Source of the DNA: a bacterium
Lineage (GTDB): Bacteria > Cyanobacteriota > Vampirovibrionia > Gastranaerophilales > Gastranaerophilaceae
Length of the DNA: 41,615 nt
Direction: 5' to 3'
NCBI GenBank assembly: GCA_017942035.1
Contig: JAGAVG010000047.1
Coordinates: 1 to 41,615 of the forward strand
The position numbers and the translations under genes are program-made. Shown here in pieces: positions 17,412 through 27,705 of the stretch (its first letter is position 1; the number at the start of each line of letters is the position of its first letter). Below the pieces are notes generated by a model. That model made no database searches, had not been told where the DNA came from, and saw only the letters and a list, made by a program, of their open reading frames with translations.

Positions 17412-18515
17412 TTAATTCAGACTGAGTCTGCCATTTTCGATTTTGTATATTTTCACGTTTTCGAGAAACTTTTCATCAAAAAGAAGTGTGTCTACAGATG
17501 TTATAATTGTCTGAATTTCGGATCTAATAGCCTTTAAAAGGTAGTTTTGACGCATGTCGTCAAGTTCGGCCAGAACATCATCTAACAGTAAAATCGGTTC
17601 ATCGCCGGTCTTTGAAGTGATTATATCTAATTCAGAAAGCTTTAAAGCAAGAACTATTGTCCTTTGCTGTCCTTGAGATGCAAATTTGGAAGCATCACTG
17701 CCATTTATCGTAAAAATTATGTCATCTCTATGTGGGCCCGCACAGCATTGACCACGCCTTATTTCTTCAACTTTCCTTTCTTCAAGCGATTGTTTAAAAC
17801 GTTGGGCTATATCTTCTATTTCTTCCTCATCATCCAGAAACGAACAGTCATATTTGATTTCCAACTTCTCTGAACTGCTTATATTGTAGTGTTTTTCTTT
17901 TGCTAAAACTTCAATTTCTCTTAAAAACTTCTTCCTCAAAAAAATTATATTAGCTCCTGTAATAACGAGCTGTTCATTGAAAACTTCAAGCAAAGTTTCG
18001 TCAATTTGCCCGTAATTATCTTTCAAAAAATTATTTTTCTGCACCCTGATTTTGTCATACTTTGAAAGCCTGTCATCATAAGCCGGATACACTTGAGAAA
18101 TCGCTCTATCAAGCCAATCCCTCCTATCAGAAGGGTTGCCTCGTAAAAGAGCAAGGTCAGATGTCGAAAAAAGCACCGTTTTTAGAACTTGTTTAAAATC
18201 CTTAGGGCGCGTTTTTACTTTATTAATGCATAACTCACGTGTTTTATCGCGCGTATATGAATAATCCAGCTCAATTTCGGTGGATGATTTTACGATATTA
18301 GAAAATATCTCCAATTTTTCCGCATCAAAATTTATCAGCTCAATATTGTTTGACGTCCTCGGACTTTTTAAACATGAAAGAAAATATATGCTTTCCAGAA
18401 TATTTGTCTTGCCCTGCGCATTTTTCCCGATTATCAAAATCTTGCTCGATTTCATGTCAAGTTCAATGTTACGGCAGTTCCTATAATCTGTCAGTTTTAA
18501 TTCCTCAAGTCTCAT
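17412..18515 (-). CDS. recF: DNA replication and repair protein RecF
   Basis: This is a 367-residue SMC-like ATPase that helps load RecA at single-strand gaps. Walker A GKNAQGKT is at 30-37, the signature motif FASQGQQRTIVLALKLSE lies in the C-terminal third, and Walker B is ILLLDDVLAELD. The start is set at MRLEELKLTDYRN (ATG 18515), the canonical RecF beginning; nine further in-frame codons upstream are not typical of the family. It stands apart from dnaA/dnaN/gyrB, which are not in the window. Confidence 0.94.
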   Translation of the reverse strand: MRLEELKLTDYRNCRNIELDMKSSKILIIGKNAQGKTNILESIYFLSCLKSPRTSNNIELINFDAEKLEIFSNIVKSSTEIELDYSYTRDKTRELCINKVKTRPKDFKQVLKTVLFSTSDLALLRGNPSDRRDWLDRAISQVYPAYDDRLSKYDKIRVQKNNFLKDNYGQIDETLLEVFNEQLVITGANIIFLRKKFLREIEVLAKEKHYNISSSEKLEIKYDCSFLDDEEEIEDIAQRFKQSLEERKVEEIRRGQCCAGPHRDDIIFTINGSDASKFASQGQQRTIVLALKLSELDIITSKTGDEPILLLDDVLAELDDMRQNYLLKAIRSEIQTIITSVDTLLFDEKFLENVKIYKIENGRLSLN

Positions 18516-18562
18516 ACAAGGAATTATACAGTAAATACGCAAAATTTAAAAGTTTACATAAG

Positions 18563-18589
18563 AAAAATAGCCGCTTGTTATTCAGCGGC
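18563..18589 (-). terminator. Terminator for the leftward prepilin transcript
   Basis: Read on the minus strand, the stem GCCGCT / AGCGGC (18570-18589, 8-base loop) is followed by TATTTTTC. It sits 185 bp beyond the prepilin stop and just upstream of recF, so it would insulate recF. The region 18590-18773 between it and the prepilin shows a GTGTGTGTAGGAG patch but no gene. Confidence 0.6.
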
Positions 18590-18773
18590 CAATCTCATAT
18601 TTGGTAAAAGGTTAGTGTGTGTGTAGGAGAAAATAAAGAAAAAGAAAATGGTTATATTACATGTATACCCATTAAAATATATCTATAACATATACACAAG
18701 AAATACTTAATATTTATTAATATTTTATTTTAAATAAACAATCACAAAAAAGAAGGGCTAATTAATCAATTTG

Positions 18774-19607
18774 CTATTCTTCAAATAAATATTGATAAGC
18801 ACAATATTTATTGTTATAAAAGCCGCCTTTTCCTTTATTACAGAAAGGCTCACCAGGGTTAATTTTTTCATCACGAGAAGGAGCGATAACACCGCGGCTT
18901 TTAGACATTATTAACATATATCTGTCGCGTCCCCAGATATTCGGTTTTTTGGCACCATTAATGTCAATACTTACAATTGCTTCCCTATCCTTATTGTTTA
19001 CACCAGAACCAAATTCCATATCAAAATCATAAACTATACCATCTTCTGTAACTGTGCAATAGTGGGACTCACTTCCCATTGAAATATCGTTGCTTTCCCA
19101 ACACCCCTGAGCTACACCTGAATTTGGAACCCATAAAGTACGAGAAAGATATTTAAATTTATTTTCAAAAAGATCACCCAAACATTGAGAATCATTTGTT
19201 AAACAGAGTTCACCAGGCATTTGACCGTACTCATTTGTAACTTGAAGATAGGCTTGACTTAGAGCGGAGTAAGCTTTTTTCAAAGCAGAAACCTCAGCCT
19301 TGTGCTGAAATTTTGTAACAAGCGAAGCAATCGTCATCGCTGCTACAACACCGATTATCCCGAGGGTAATCAAAACCTCGGCAAGGGTAAAAGCAGCTCT
19401 TTTCCCTCGCCCCTTGTGGGAGCGAAATTGCGGACGGACGGAGCATAAGCGAGTCCGGATAGCGAAACAGCGAGGGCGGATAAGTCCACTAGGACTAAAA
19501 GCCCGAGTCTGTGGAGCTTGGAGCAAATTCAAGACCGAACGGAGTGAGCGCGGCAATCCATTTGTTTCCGGTAGACTAAAGTCAACCCTACTACTATTTT
19601 TTATCAT
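18774..19607 (-). CDS. Type IV pilin-like protein with a long repeat-encoded leader
   Basis: This is a prepilin of the type IV pilus / type II secretion pseudopilin class. The prepilin peptidase site and hydrophobic helix are AA|FTLAEVLITLGIIGVV, with Ala instead of the usual Gly at -1 and Glu at +5. A globular domain with several Cys follows and contains VSIDINGAKKPNIWGRD. I choose ATG 19607 (MIKNSSRVDF) because AGAGGAT sits 5-8 bases upstream, like the homologous start at the left edge; ATG 19655 also has a good site (AAGGAG) and would add 16 residues. The leader before the cut is therefore about 72 residues instead of 6-25. It is encoded by GC-rich repeat DNA and reads as low-complexity basic sequence. 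Confidence 0.85.
   Translation of the reverse strand: MIKNSSRVDFSLPETNGLPRSLRSVLNLLQAPQTRAFSPSGLIRPRCFAIRTRLCSVRPQFRSHKGRGKRAAFTLAEVLITLGIIGVVAAMTIASLVTKFQHKAEVSALKKAYSALSQAYLQVTNEYGQMPGELCLTNDSQCLGDLFENKFKYLSRTLWVPNSGVAQGCWESNDISMGSESHYCTVTEDGIVYDFDMEFGSGVNNKDREAIVSIDINGAKKPNIWGRDRYMLIMSKSRGVIAPSRDEKINPGEPFCNKGKGGFYNNKYCAYQYLFEE
19400..19560. repeat. GC-rich repeat segment inside the prepilin leader
   Basis: About 160 bases of clearly higher GC than the surroundings contain several short palindromes (CGGAC...GTCCG at 19432-19457; GTCC ACTA GGAC at 19485-19496) and the CCTTGTGGGAG word shared with base 1. In the prepilin frame they encode the long leader, including RSHKGRGKRAA. The character is that of a dispersed intergenic repeat that has been captured in frame. 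Extent is approximate. Confidence 0.5.
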
Positions 19608-19695
19608 ATTATCCTCTTTTAAATTTTTGCCTTCCATAATTCTATATTTTAGCATCCTGTCTCCTTTCCAGCCATAAACTGATGTTTAAATTTTC

Positions 19696-19862
19696 GCACC
19701 ATAATTTATATTTTGATGCGAATAGGCCTGAAACTCACTAAAACATACCTTCTTAAAATTCAAAAAATCATCAAAAAACGACAAAAGACCACTTGAAATG
19801 TGTCTGAAAATATTGTATAATAAGGCTATAAAAAACTCGCACCAAAATATAAAATTTGGTGT
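19696..19862 (+). mobile_element. MITE-like 167-bp element, copy 2
   Basis: It has the same length and orientation as copy 1 at 122-288, with nearly the same sequence throughout. The terminal inverted repeats are at 19696-19719 and 19839-19862, the last base being T instead of C. It lies between the divergent prepilin and autotransporter genes, so it may affect the promoters of both. The remaining 19863-20020 is AT-rich leader of the autotransporter gene, with a weak TACAAT box near 19920 and no other gene. Confidence 0.7.
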
Positions 19863-20020
19863 ATTTTATTTGCGTTTACAAACTACCTCTAGCCCGACTA
19901 ATCTTTTAAAATTTTTATGCTACAATTTCTATTACAAGGCTGGATAAATTTTCTAAAATTACAAGGTTTTAGAATTTGATGATATGTGTTACATATTGTC
20001 AAAATATAAGGAAGTTGGAA

Positions 20021-23000
20021 ATGAATAAGAAGAAATTTATTGTTAGTTTATTATTGTTTGCAACTTTATTAAGTGTAACTTCAATGCCTTCTTATGCCGG
20101 ACTCGGAGGATTGTTGGCAGAGCATATTGTAGAACATTTTATAGAAGACTTTGGGCTGGATATTTTAGATATGTTTGTCAGTGCTGGACTTGTTGAGCTT
20201 GAACCTTACCAAGGTGCTTATGCAAACAAGATAATGAACCAACTGGATTATAAACTGCATGACTCCTCTCTTCTTGTGCTTCCGATAATCGATGCTACAA
20301 ATACATCTTTTGGCGGAGTCTCCTCCTCAAGAGACTTTTTTAATGTAATGGGAAGGGCTACGGTTGTTAATTATTCAAATTTAAAAGTTAACCCGAATAC
20401 TTCACAAGATATTACATTAAGAAAAAGTGATGTTAAAGGTGATATTGCTTACAAAGGTATGAACGCAGGCTTTATTAATTTTGGCGATATTGATTTGAAT
20501 GGCGGAACTATCAACCTAACAGGATATGACGGAACTCCAACTTTATCAAGAACTACAAACGGAAAACTAAATCTTAACGATTTATCAACACTTACTTATG
20601 AAAATATATTCAATGTGTTGGATTACAACTCTACTTACCCTACTAAAGAGCACTATATTTCATATTTTATAAATTCAAATCAGATTCAAGTTGATGCGGT
20701 ATCACCAACCCCGACAAAAGGCATAATTAACGACAATGTTTCGGTAAAAGGCGGTGCTATCTTTATAAATACATTTGATGCAGATATTGATAGAGATGAC
20801 TATCGCCCTTCTGTCCATTATCTTGAGGCAGAAGGAAGCGGAAATGTTATTTATAATTCAGGGGACATGAGCTTAGTTAGAGTCAACGGGCAAGATTCTG
20901 TTTTAATAAATGATAAAAGTCATATTACGGATCAGGCAGGAAAAGAATTACCTGAAAATAAACAAACCTCAGGATATATATTACAGCTTTCAGCAGGTGA
21001 CGGTTTTACAACATTAAATAATGAAGGTGCTTTAATTGATATCTATATAGCTAATGATGACAATAACAAACCTATTCTTTATAATAAAGGTACTGTTAAC
21101 TACATTGACAAAAACTATGGTATTATTGACGGTCTTAATATCGGAAAAATTGATTTCAGACCTAAAAATTATATTAGTGCTGATAAAGGCAATAATTATG
21201 GAATAATTAAAAATAGCTTGTTTAATGTTACCGGTAAATTATCATTTTATAACTATGGAGAATTTTCAAACGATAATCAACAATCTTCAATAGTTTTAAA
21301 CACAGATGCCAGATTCCATAATGAAAATAATGGTGGAATTATTAAAAATTACCTGATAGATAATAACAGTTTAGCATATCTCTATAATAACGGTGAAATA
21401 GTTCGGTCAAATATAGATAATGACGGAACTTTTTATAACGGAGAAAAGGATTCTAATGAAGGCTTAATAAAAGATTCTGTAATTAATAATTCTAAAGTGT
21501 TTTATAACTATGGAACAATTAACGATTCCGTAATCAACAACGACTATGAATTTCAAAACTATGGAGACATAAACGCTAATGAAATCAATACTTCGGGTCA
21601 TTCCAGTATGTCATATTTTAAAAACTATGGCAGTTTAAGAGCAGAAGAAGTGAACAATGATTCATCTTTTCAAATTCTTGGTAAATCTAATGGACTTAGC
21701 GGATATGCCCATATCGAAATATTAAACAACGAAGGTTCTGTTTATGTTAAAGACGGTGGTACGCTATCCGTTGTTTTTGGGGAAAATATTGATGGGAATT
21801 TATATTTAGAAGATGGCGGATATTTTCGTCCAAACGTTTATGGTGATATAAAACCTACATTTATAAATGACTCCAAATCTAATATAGAGGTTAAAGAAGG
21901 CGGGTATTTTGAGGATACTACGGTTGAAAACTATGGTAAATTTCAAAATGACGGAACAACCTCTGTAAATCAATTTAATAACCATAAGGATGGAACACTT
22001 ATCACTGGCTTTGACAATATTTTTACAAAAACCAATACTGTTAACAACGACGGTTTAGTCCAATTTCAAGGTAATGGTGATATTAATATTAACATCCACG
22101 GAGGCGGAGAAGTTGAACTTAACGGTAACGTAACCAATAACAGCGCTATTCATCAAGGCAAACTTACTATAAAAGAAGGTAATAAATTTACAACTCACGT
22201 TGGAGAAAAATATGTTGTAGATGAAACTGTAAATGATGGAGAAATTTATTTTATAAGAGGCGGTAATATCAGCGGCGGATATTCCGGCAACGGTACAATG
22301 ACTTTAGTAACTGATGATCCTATGTCATTAACCGGTTATACTTTTATAGGAAAAGAGCAGGAAAAAATTCAACAAAAAGATATTACTATAAATAGCTCTG
22401 TATATGCTACAAATAAAAGTGTTTTGGAAGTTTCGAACTATCTTATGATTGGCCCTAACTCTATATTGGATACTTATGCTGATACCATTATAAGTTCAGG
22501 GGGAAAACCTATTTCAAATTGGGGTACGCTGAATTTATTAGGAGGCATAAACTATAATACGATTGAAGATGGCGGAAAAACTGTTATTGTCGGCGATTCT
22601 GTTCGTAATGAAGCATTAATTGATCAGGAACTGGAAATTGATTATAATGCAAAACTTACAAGTGAACTTAAGAATATTGGCGGTCAATTTACAAATAAAG
22701 GTACTTTTGAACTTTTAGGAGATTTATCAGGTACTATCTTAGGGAATGGTACAACTGTTTTGCAAGACAGTATTGTAAAAGCAGCAGATGACAGTACTAT
22801 TGAGGGTATGCTTGACATGAACGGAGCTGCTCTTGATATGCAGGACAAAGAATTTTCAACCATAAATGTTGGCGGACTTCAAGGAATCGGAGATTTAAAA
22901 ATTGATGTTGCAGTAGGTAAGGACAAAAATAACAGTGATAAAATAAATATTACCAATACTTCTAATAACGCAGTCTTAAATCTTACGAATATTAAAATTA

Positions 23001-26000
23001 CAAACTCAGGTGATATCTCGGAAGATGACCGAGGGGAATATAAAAATGCTCTTACTTATGTTGATGGTAATGCAAACAACGGTATTACTTATCAAATAAA
23101 AGGAAAAACAGGAAGTAACGCTACATATAGAACTTTAGACAGACTTAATCTGTATGAATTTACACTTGGGGACAAAGGGAATTTAAATGTTAATATAAAA
23201 GAAAACCCGCTAAATCTTGATGATTACATAAACGGTTCAAATTCTATTATAACAAGTGTTGATGCTTATAATGTTCTTATGGATACTGAACTTGTATCTG
23301 TAACAACAGGTATTGCTGGATATTCACCTAAAAACAAACATTGGACTGTAAATCTTAATAATGGTTCAAAAATCTCTGCAAAAGGTGATGTTAATCAAAA
23401 CGACGGTATAACAATTACGCAAGACGCGACTTTTGATCTTGACGGTTCGCACAAAGCCGGCGCATCAATCGAAAACTTCAAAATTGCGATTATAAATAAC
23501 GGCAAATTGAACATAAATGATATTAAATTCCAAAATAACACTACCGATATTGAAAACAATGCTTTATTAAATTTAAACGGTACAAATGATATTAAAAATA
23601 TTGTGGGTAAGGGTACTACAACCATTAGCAGAGGTGAAACCAAAATAGCTGATATTACTCAAGACAAATTAAATGTTTTATCAAATGCTGTTTTGAAAGT
23701 TTCTAACACAAACATTTCAGACGGAATTACAAACGAAGGTAAGGTTCAGGCCTTAGGGAGAACCAATAATTCGGTTATTGCAGGTTCGGGAACACTTGAA
23801 ATCATGGGAAATGTTACAAATAATGCTTCAATTACCCAAAATAATTTGACTATTGCTGAAACAGGAGCTCTAACAAGTGCGATTAACAATCTTCATATAA
23901 CAAATGATATCCTAAACAACGGCACATTGGAATTAACAGATAATGGAACTTTATTTAATAACATCAACGGTTCTGATAACAGCCAAACAAAAATTAGCGG
24001 GAATATCATAAACAATGCAATTATTAATCAGGATGTTACCATAACTGAAAATGGAACACTTACAAGTTCATTTGATGGCCTGAATAAATCCGTAACTAAT
24101 AACGGCATATTCTATATGCAGGGTGATTTGACGAAGAATATTCAAGGTAATGGTACAACCGTTCTTCAAGATAAGAACGTAAATATCGTTAATGATAGAG
24201 TAGAAATTGCCGGAAACTTAGATTTAGACGGTAAAACTCTTGATATGAGAGACTCAAAAGGTACAAATCAAACTCTTTCAATCGGAGGAGCACTTAAAGG
24301 CAGCGGAAATTTAAAAATTGATGTCGATATGTCAAACGGTGAAAGTGACAAAATTGATTTAGCAAGCAAGGACAACAGTGCTACACTAAACCTAACCACA
24401 ATAAATATAACAAAAGACATAGATAATAACGGTTCTTTTGAAGATTACATAAATTATGTAACGGGATATACTAACGGTACTAATTTTCAAGTTGACGGAA
24501 ATGAGAATGGCGAACTTACAGTTCTTACAAATGGTATGAAATATACATTCACAAAAGGCGCTGATGGTTATTTAAATGTTTTATCTCAAAATCATACAGG
24601 CGGCTTAAGCGAATATATTAGAGGTGAAATTTCTGCTGAGAATTACTCAATAAATGATGATATGATTACGCTCGGAAATACCGATATTGGTGTAACAGGC
24701 GGAGAAAATCTTATAAAAAGAGTGTTCCTAAATAATGGAGCAACTCTGTCCGGCGACTTGCTCAACCAAAATGACGGCATAACTGTTGCAAAAAATTATG
24801 AACTTATTTTTGATGGTACTAATAAAGAAGGTGCAACTGTTAAAAACTACAAAACAGCACTCACAAACAACGGTACTGCAAATGTTATGGGAATAAAGTT
24901 TGAAAATAACGAAACAGATATTGAAAACAACGGTCAGTTAAACCTAACTAATAACAATACTCTCGATACGATTACCGGTAATGGTATTTTGAATATTAAT
25001 GACGGTACAACTAACGTCATCAAAAGCATTATCCAAAGCGAAATTAATATTAACAGTGACACTGCATTAATTACAAATGCAGACGGTTTAAAAGCAAATT
25101 CCATTAATAATGAGGGTACACTTGAACTTACAGGCGGAACACTTGCTCAAGTTGTAAACGGCGGCAATATTAGTATTACCGGTGATGTTTCAACAGAAGC
25201 TGATAATTTGCAAGGTATTACGAATATTAAAAATACATTGAATATAACAGGCGGTTCAATAAAACAAGAAATAAATTCCGATTTAGATTCTAATTTGAAC
25301 ATAACGGGCAACACAGCTTTAAAAGCAGACCTTTCAGGAGTTTTAGGTAATGTAAACTTGCAAAAAGGAACATTGAAACTTTCAGATAAAGGTACAATGT
25401 TTACAAATTCTCAAAACTTTACAGCCGCAAATAACACGACAATTGACCTTAATAACCGCAAATTAGAAGATTTGAACTTTAATAAAGTCACAATTGCTGA
25501 GGGTGATAACGTTAATTTAAAAATAGATTTTGGCGATACATTTAAAACATCTGATGATTCAAGTATTTTGGGGAACATAAATCTTGCATTGCTTGATGTA
25601 ACAAAACAAACAGAAGATAAAACTTATAATTTTACAAATCTGATTGACAATGTAGTTGTTGACTTTAAAAATACGGAACTTATTAAAACTCCGGAAAGTG
25701 TTGACTTTATTAACTATAATTCAGGAGATTTAATTGCAAAAAAAGTCGGAAACTTAGGCACTGCGATAAAAAATGCAATGACAGGCGAAAACCTTTACCA
25801 GCTGTCCGGTGATGACAATACCGCAGAATTTAACACCCTTTCAGGTGGAAACCTTACTGTTAAAGGTCAAGGTCATTCAATTACTACAACAGGAATTGTT
25901 GTAGATAATCAAAATACATTAACCTTGCAAGATGCAAATATAAAAAATGTTGCGACAGGTTCTGATAATAAAGCCGCAATTACACTTAATAAAGGGACAG

Positions 26001-27691
26001 TACTAAATATAAGTGCCACAAAAAACGATGTAACAATTAGCGGAACTAACGGTGATAACAGTAATGCAATTTATCTGGATAAAGATGCAGCACTCAATAT
26101 CAACGCACAAAAAAGTATTATAATTACAGATAACATTACCTCAAATGATAAAGCCAATACCGTAAATTTTAACGGTAATCTTATCGGTTTTGGCGGAAAT
26201 CTTGATAATGTGACAGCTGATGTAAACTCTGTTCTTGTAAGAGATGGTGCAGATAACGGTGTTTCTTATAACTTAAATGGCGGTGTTTTAAAATATACAA
26301 ATGATAAATATCTTTATGACCCGTCAAAAGGTGCATTAAACTCTATTAATTTCAACGGCGGTGCACTAGATTTGCGTAATGGAAGTGCGAACAATATAGT
26401 ATTAGAAAACATCAATCTTTCAGCCCCTTCTAATATGTTTATTGATGCAGATTTGGCAAAATTAAGTATGGATAGTCTGAACGCAGCTTCTGTTACAGGA
26501 AATCAAACATTAAACATTGCAGGAATAAGACTTTTGTCAGATGCTAAAGACGGATATACCTCAATTAACTTTACGAAAAATCCAACTCTGATGGCAGCAA
26601 TTAATTACGCAGGTAATAAAAACATTACCTATTCCCCAATTTGCAGATATCTTGTGGATTATGACGGTTCAATGGGTAATTTTAACTTTAAACGCAACGG
26701 ATTTAATCCGGCAGTACTTGCAGCTCCGGTTGCCGCTCAAGTTGGAAGTTATTTGTCTCAATTAAATATATATGAACAAGCATTTTCAAATATGGATATG
26801 GTGATGCTGATGACGAAAAAAGAACGTCAAGCAATGAAAATGGCAAATAAGTATGCAAACCAAGGTACAGGAGCTGGCGGAATAATAACCTTTAGCCCTA
26901 ATCAAATTCCTGAACAAAATAAAGGTGTATGGTTCAGACCATTTACAACTTTCGAAAATGTAGGACTTAAAAATGGGCCGAAAGTCGGAAACGTTGCTTA
27001 CGGTTCGCTGGTTGGCGGTGACAGCGAAATAATAGAACTTAAACACGGTTGGGATATGACATATTCTTTGTATGCAGGCTATACCGGTTCTCATCAAACT
27101 TATGATGGTGTGGGGATTTATCAAAACGGTGGCACTTTAGGTGCAAGTACAGCTTTTTATAAAGGTAATTTCTTTACAGGCTTAACAGCCAATGTCGGTG
27201 CAAATATTGCAGAAGCAAGCACAATGTTTGGCAGTGAAGATTTAACAATGCTTGCAACAGGTATTGCCAGTAAAACAGGTTATAATTTTGAACTTGCAGA
27301 CGGAAAATTTATTATCCAACCAAACTACTTAATGTCATACACATTTGTAAATACTTTTGATTACACAAATAAAGCAGGTGTAAGAATGAATTCAGATCCC
27401 CTGCATGCTATTCAAATTGCACCGGGTATAAAATTCATCGGGAACCTTAAAAATGGTTGGCAACCATATTTAGGTGTCCAAATGGTTTGGAACCTGCTTG
27501 ACGATACGAGATTTATGGCAAATAATGTTTCATTGTCTGATTTGAGTGTAAAACCTTATATTCAATATGGTATTGGTGTTCAAAAACGATGGGGCGAAAG
27601 ATTTACAGGATTTTTCCAAACAATGATAAGAAATGGCGGCAGAAATGGTATAGCGTTAACCGCAGGTTTCCGTTGGGCAATTGGAAAGTAA
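20021..27691 (+). CDS. Giant autotransporter (type Va) adhesin-like protein
   Basis: This is a 2556-residue protein. The start is ATG 20021 (MNKKKFIVSLLLFATLLSV), which gives a signal peptide ending at PSYA and follows AAGGAAG; the open frame upstream lacks these. The passenger (about 27-2250) is Asn/Thr/Gly-rich with endless short strands such as NNGTLEL and NNEGTLELTGG, as in beta-helical autotransporter passengers. Residues from about 900 to 1665 contain a tandem duplication of about 460 residues. A linker helix (YEQAFSNMDMVMLMTKKERQ) precedes the C-terminal barrel (about 2300-2556), beginning GVWFRPFTTFENV. The last residues FRWAIGK end in Lys rather than the usual aromatic. Role is probably surface adhesion; the ligand is unknown. 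Confidence 0.88.
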   Translation: MNKKKFIVSLLLFATLLSVTSMPSYAGLGGLLAEHIVEHFIEDFGLDILDMFVSAGLVELEPYQGAYANKIMNQLDYKLHDSSLLVLPIIDATNTSFGGVSSSRDFFNVMGRATVVNYSNLKVNPNTSQDITLRKSDVKGDIAYKGMNAGFINFGDIDLNGGTINLTGYDGTPTLSRTTNGKLNLNDLSTLTYENIFNVLDYNSTYPTKEHYISYFINSNQIQVDAVSPTPTKGIINDNVSVKGGAIFINTFDADIDRDDYRPSVHYLEAEGSGNVIYNSGDMSLVRVNGQDSVLINDKSHITDQAGKELPENKQTSGYILQLSAGDGFTTLNNEGALIDIYIANDDNNKPILYNKGTVNYIDKNYGIIDGLNIGKIDFRPKNYISADKGNNYGIIKNSLFNVTGKLSFYNYGEFSNDNQQSSIVLNTDARFHNENNGGIIKNYLIDNNSLAYLYNNGEIVRSNIDNDGTFYNGEKDSNEGLIKDSVINNSKVFYNYGTINDSVINNDYEFQNYGDINANEINTSGHSSMSYFKNYGSLRAEEVNNDSSFQILGKSNGLSGYAHIEILNNEGSVYVKDGGTLSVVFGENIDGNLYLEDGGYFRPNVYGDIKPTFINDSKSNIEVKEGGYFEDTTVENYGKFQNDGTTSVNQFNNHKDGTLITGFDNIFTKTNTVNNDGLVQFQGNGDININIHGGGEVELNGNVTNNSAIHQGKLTIKEGNKFTTHVGEKYVVDETVNDGEIYFIRGGNISGGYSGNGTMTLVTDDPMSLTGYTFIGKEQEKIQQKDITINSSVYATNKSVLEVSNYLMIGPNSILDTYADTIISSGGKPISNWGTLNLLGGINYNTIEDGGKTVIVGDSVRNEALIDQELEIDYNAKLTSELKNIGGQFTNKGTFELLGDLSGTILGNGTTVLQDSIVKAADDSTIEGMLDMNGAALDMQDKEFSTINVGGLQGIGDLKIDVAVGKDKNNSDKINITNTSNNAVLNLTNIKITNSGDISEDDRGEYKNALTYVDGNANNGITYQIKGKTGSNATYRTLDRLNLYEFTLGDKGNLNVNIKENPLNLDDYINGSNSIITSVDAYNVLMDTELVSVTTGIAGYSPKNKHWTVNLNNGSKISAKGDVNQNDGITITQDATFDLDGSHKAGASIENFKIAIINNGKLNINDIKFQNNTTDIENNALLNLNGTNDIKNIVGKGTTTISRGETKIADITQDKLNVLSNAVLKVSNTNISDGITNEGKVQALGRTNNSVIAGSGTLEIMGNVTNNASITQNNLTIAETGALTSAINNLHITNDILNNGTLELTDNGTLFNNINGSDNSQTKISGNIINNAIINQDVTITENGTLTSSFDGLNKSVTNNGIFYMQGDLTKNIQGNGTTVLQDKNVNIVNDRVEIAGNLDLDGKTLDMRDSKGTNQTLSIGGALKGSGNLKIDVDMSNGESDKIDLASKDNSATLNLTTINITKDIDNNGSFEDYINYVTGYTNGTNFQVDGNENGELTVLTNGMKYTFTKGADGYLNVLSQNHTGGLSEYIRGEISAENYSINDDMITLGNTDIGVTGGENLIKRVFLNNGATLSGDLLNQNDGITVAKNYELIFDGTNKEGATVKNYKTALTNNGTANVMGIKFENNETDIENNGQLNLTNNNTLDTITGNGILNINDGTTNVIKSIIQSEININSDTALITNADGLKANSINNEGTLELTGGTLAQVVNGGNISITGDVSTEADNLQGITNIKNTLNITGGSIKQEINSDLDSNLNITGNTALKADLSGVLGNVNLQKGTLKLSDKGTMFTNSQNFTAANNTTIDLNNRKLEDLNFNKVTIAEGDNVNLKIDFGDTFKTSDDSSILGNINLALLDVTKQTEDKTYNFTNLIDNVVVDFKNTELIKTPESVDFINYNSGDLIAKKVGNLGTAIKNAMTGENLYQLSGDDNTAEFNTLSGGNLTVKGQGHSITTTGIVVDNQNTLTLQDANIKNVATGSDNKAAITLNKGTVLNISATKNDVTISGTNGDNSNAIYLDKDAALNINAQKSIIITDNITSNDKANTVNFNGNLIGFGGNLDNVTADVNSVLVRDGADNGVSYNLNGGVLKYTNDKYLYDPSKGALNSINFNGGALDLRNGSANNIVLENINLSAPSNMFIDADLAKLSMDSLNAASVTGNQTLNIAGIRLLSDAKDGYTSINFTKNPTLMAAINYAGNKNITYSPICRYLVDYDGSMGNFNFKRNGFNPAVLAAPVAAQVGSYLSQLNIYEQAFSNMDMVMLMTKKERQAMKMANKYANQGTGAGGIITFSPNQIPEQNKGVWFRPFTTFENVGLKNGPKVGNVAYGSLVGGDSEIIELKHGWDMTYSLYAGYTGSHQTYDGVGIYQNGGTLGASTAFYKGNFFTGLTANVGANIAEASTMFGSEDLTMLATGIASKTGYNFELADGKFIIQPNYLMSYTFVNTFDYTNKAGVRMNSDPLHAIQIAPGIKFIGNLKNGWQPYLGVQMVWNLLDDTRFMANNVSLSDLSVKPYIQYGIGVQKRWGERFTGFFQTMIRNGGRNGIALTAGFRWAIGK
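22718..25020 (+). repeat. Tandem duplication inside the autotransporter passenger
   Basis: Two consecutive modules align over long stretches: GDLSGTILGNGTTVLQD (from 22718) with GDLTKNIQGNGTTVLQD (from 24122), and VNQNDGITITQD (from 23390) with LNQNDGITVAKN (from 24761). The period is 1.37-1.40 kb. Divergence at protein level is substantial, so the duplication is old rather than an assembly artefact. Confidence 0.75.
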
Positions 27692-27705
27692 TATGAGGAG
27701 TTTGA

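Noticed and set aside
19863-20020. Riboswitch in the autotransporter leader
   Set aside because: No convincing nested stems or known core motif; only AT-rich sequence with a weak promoter-like box.
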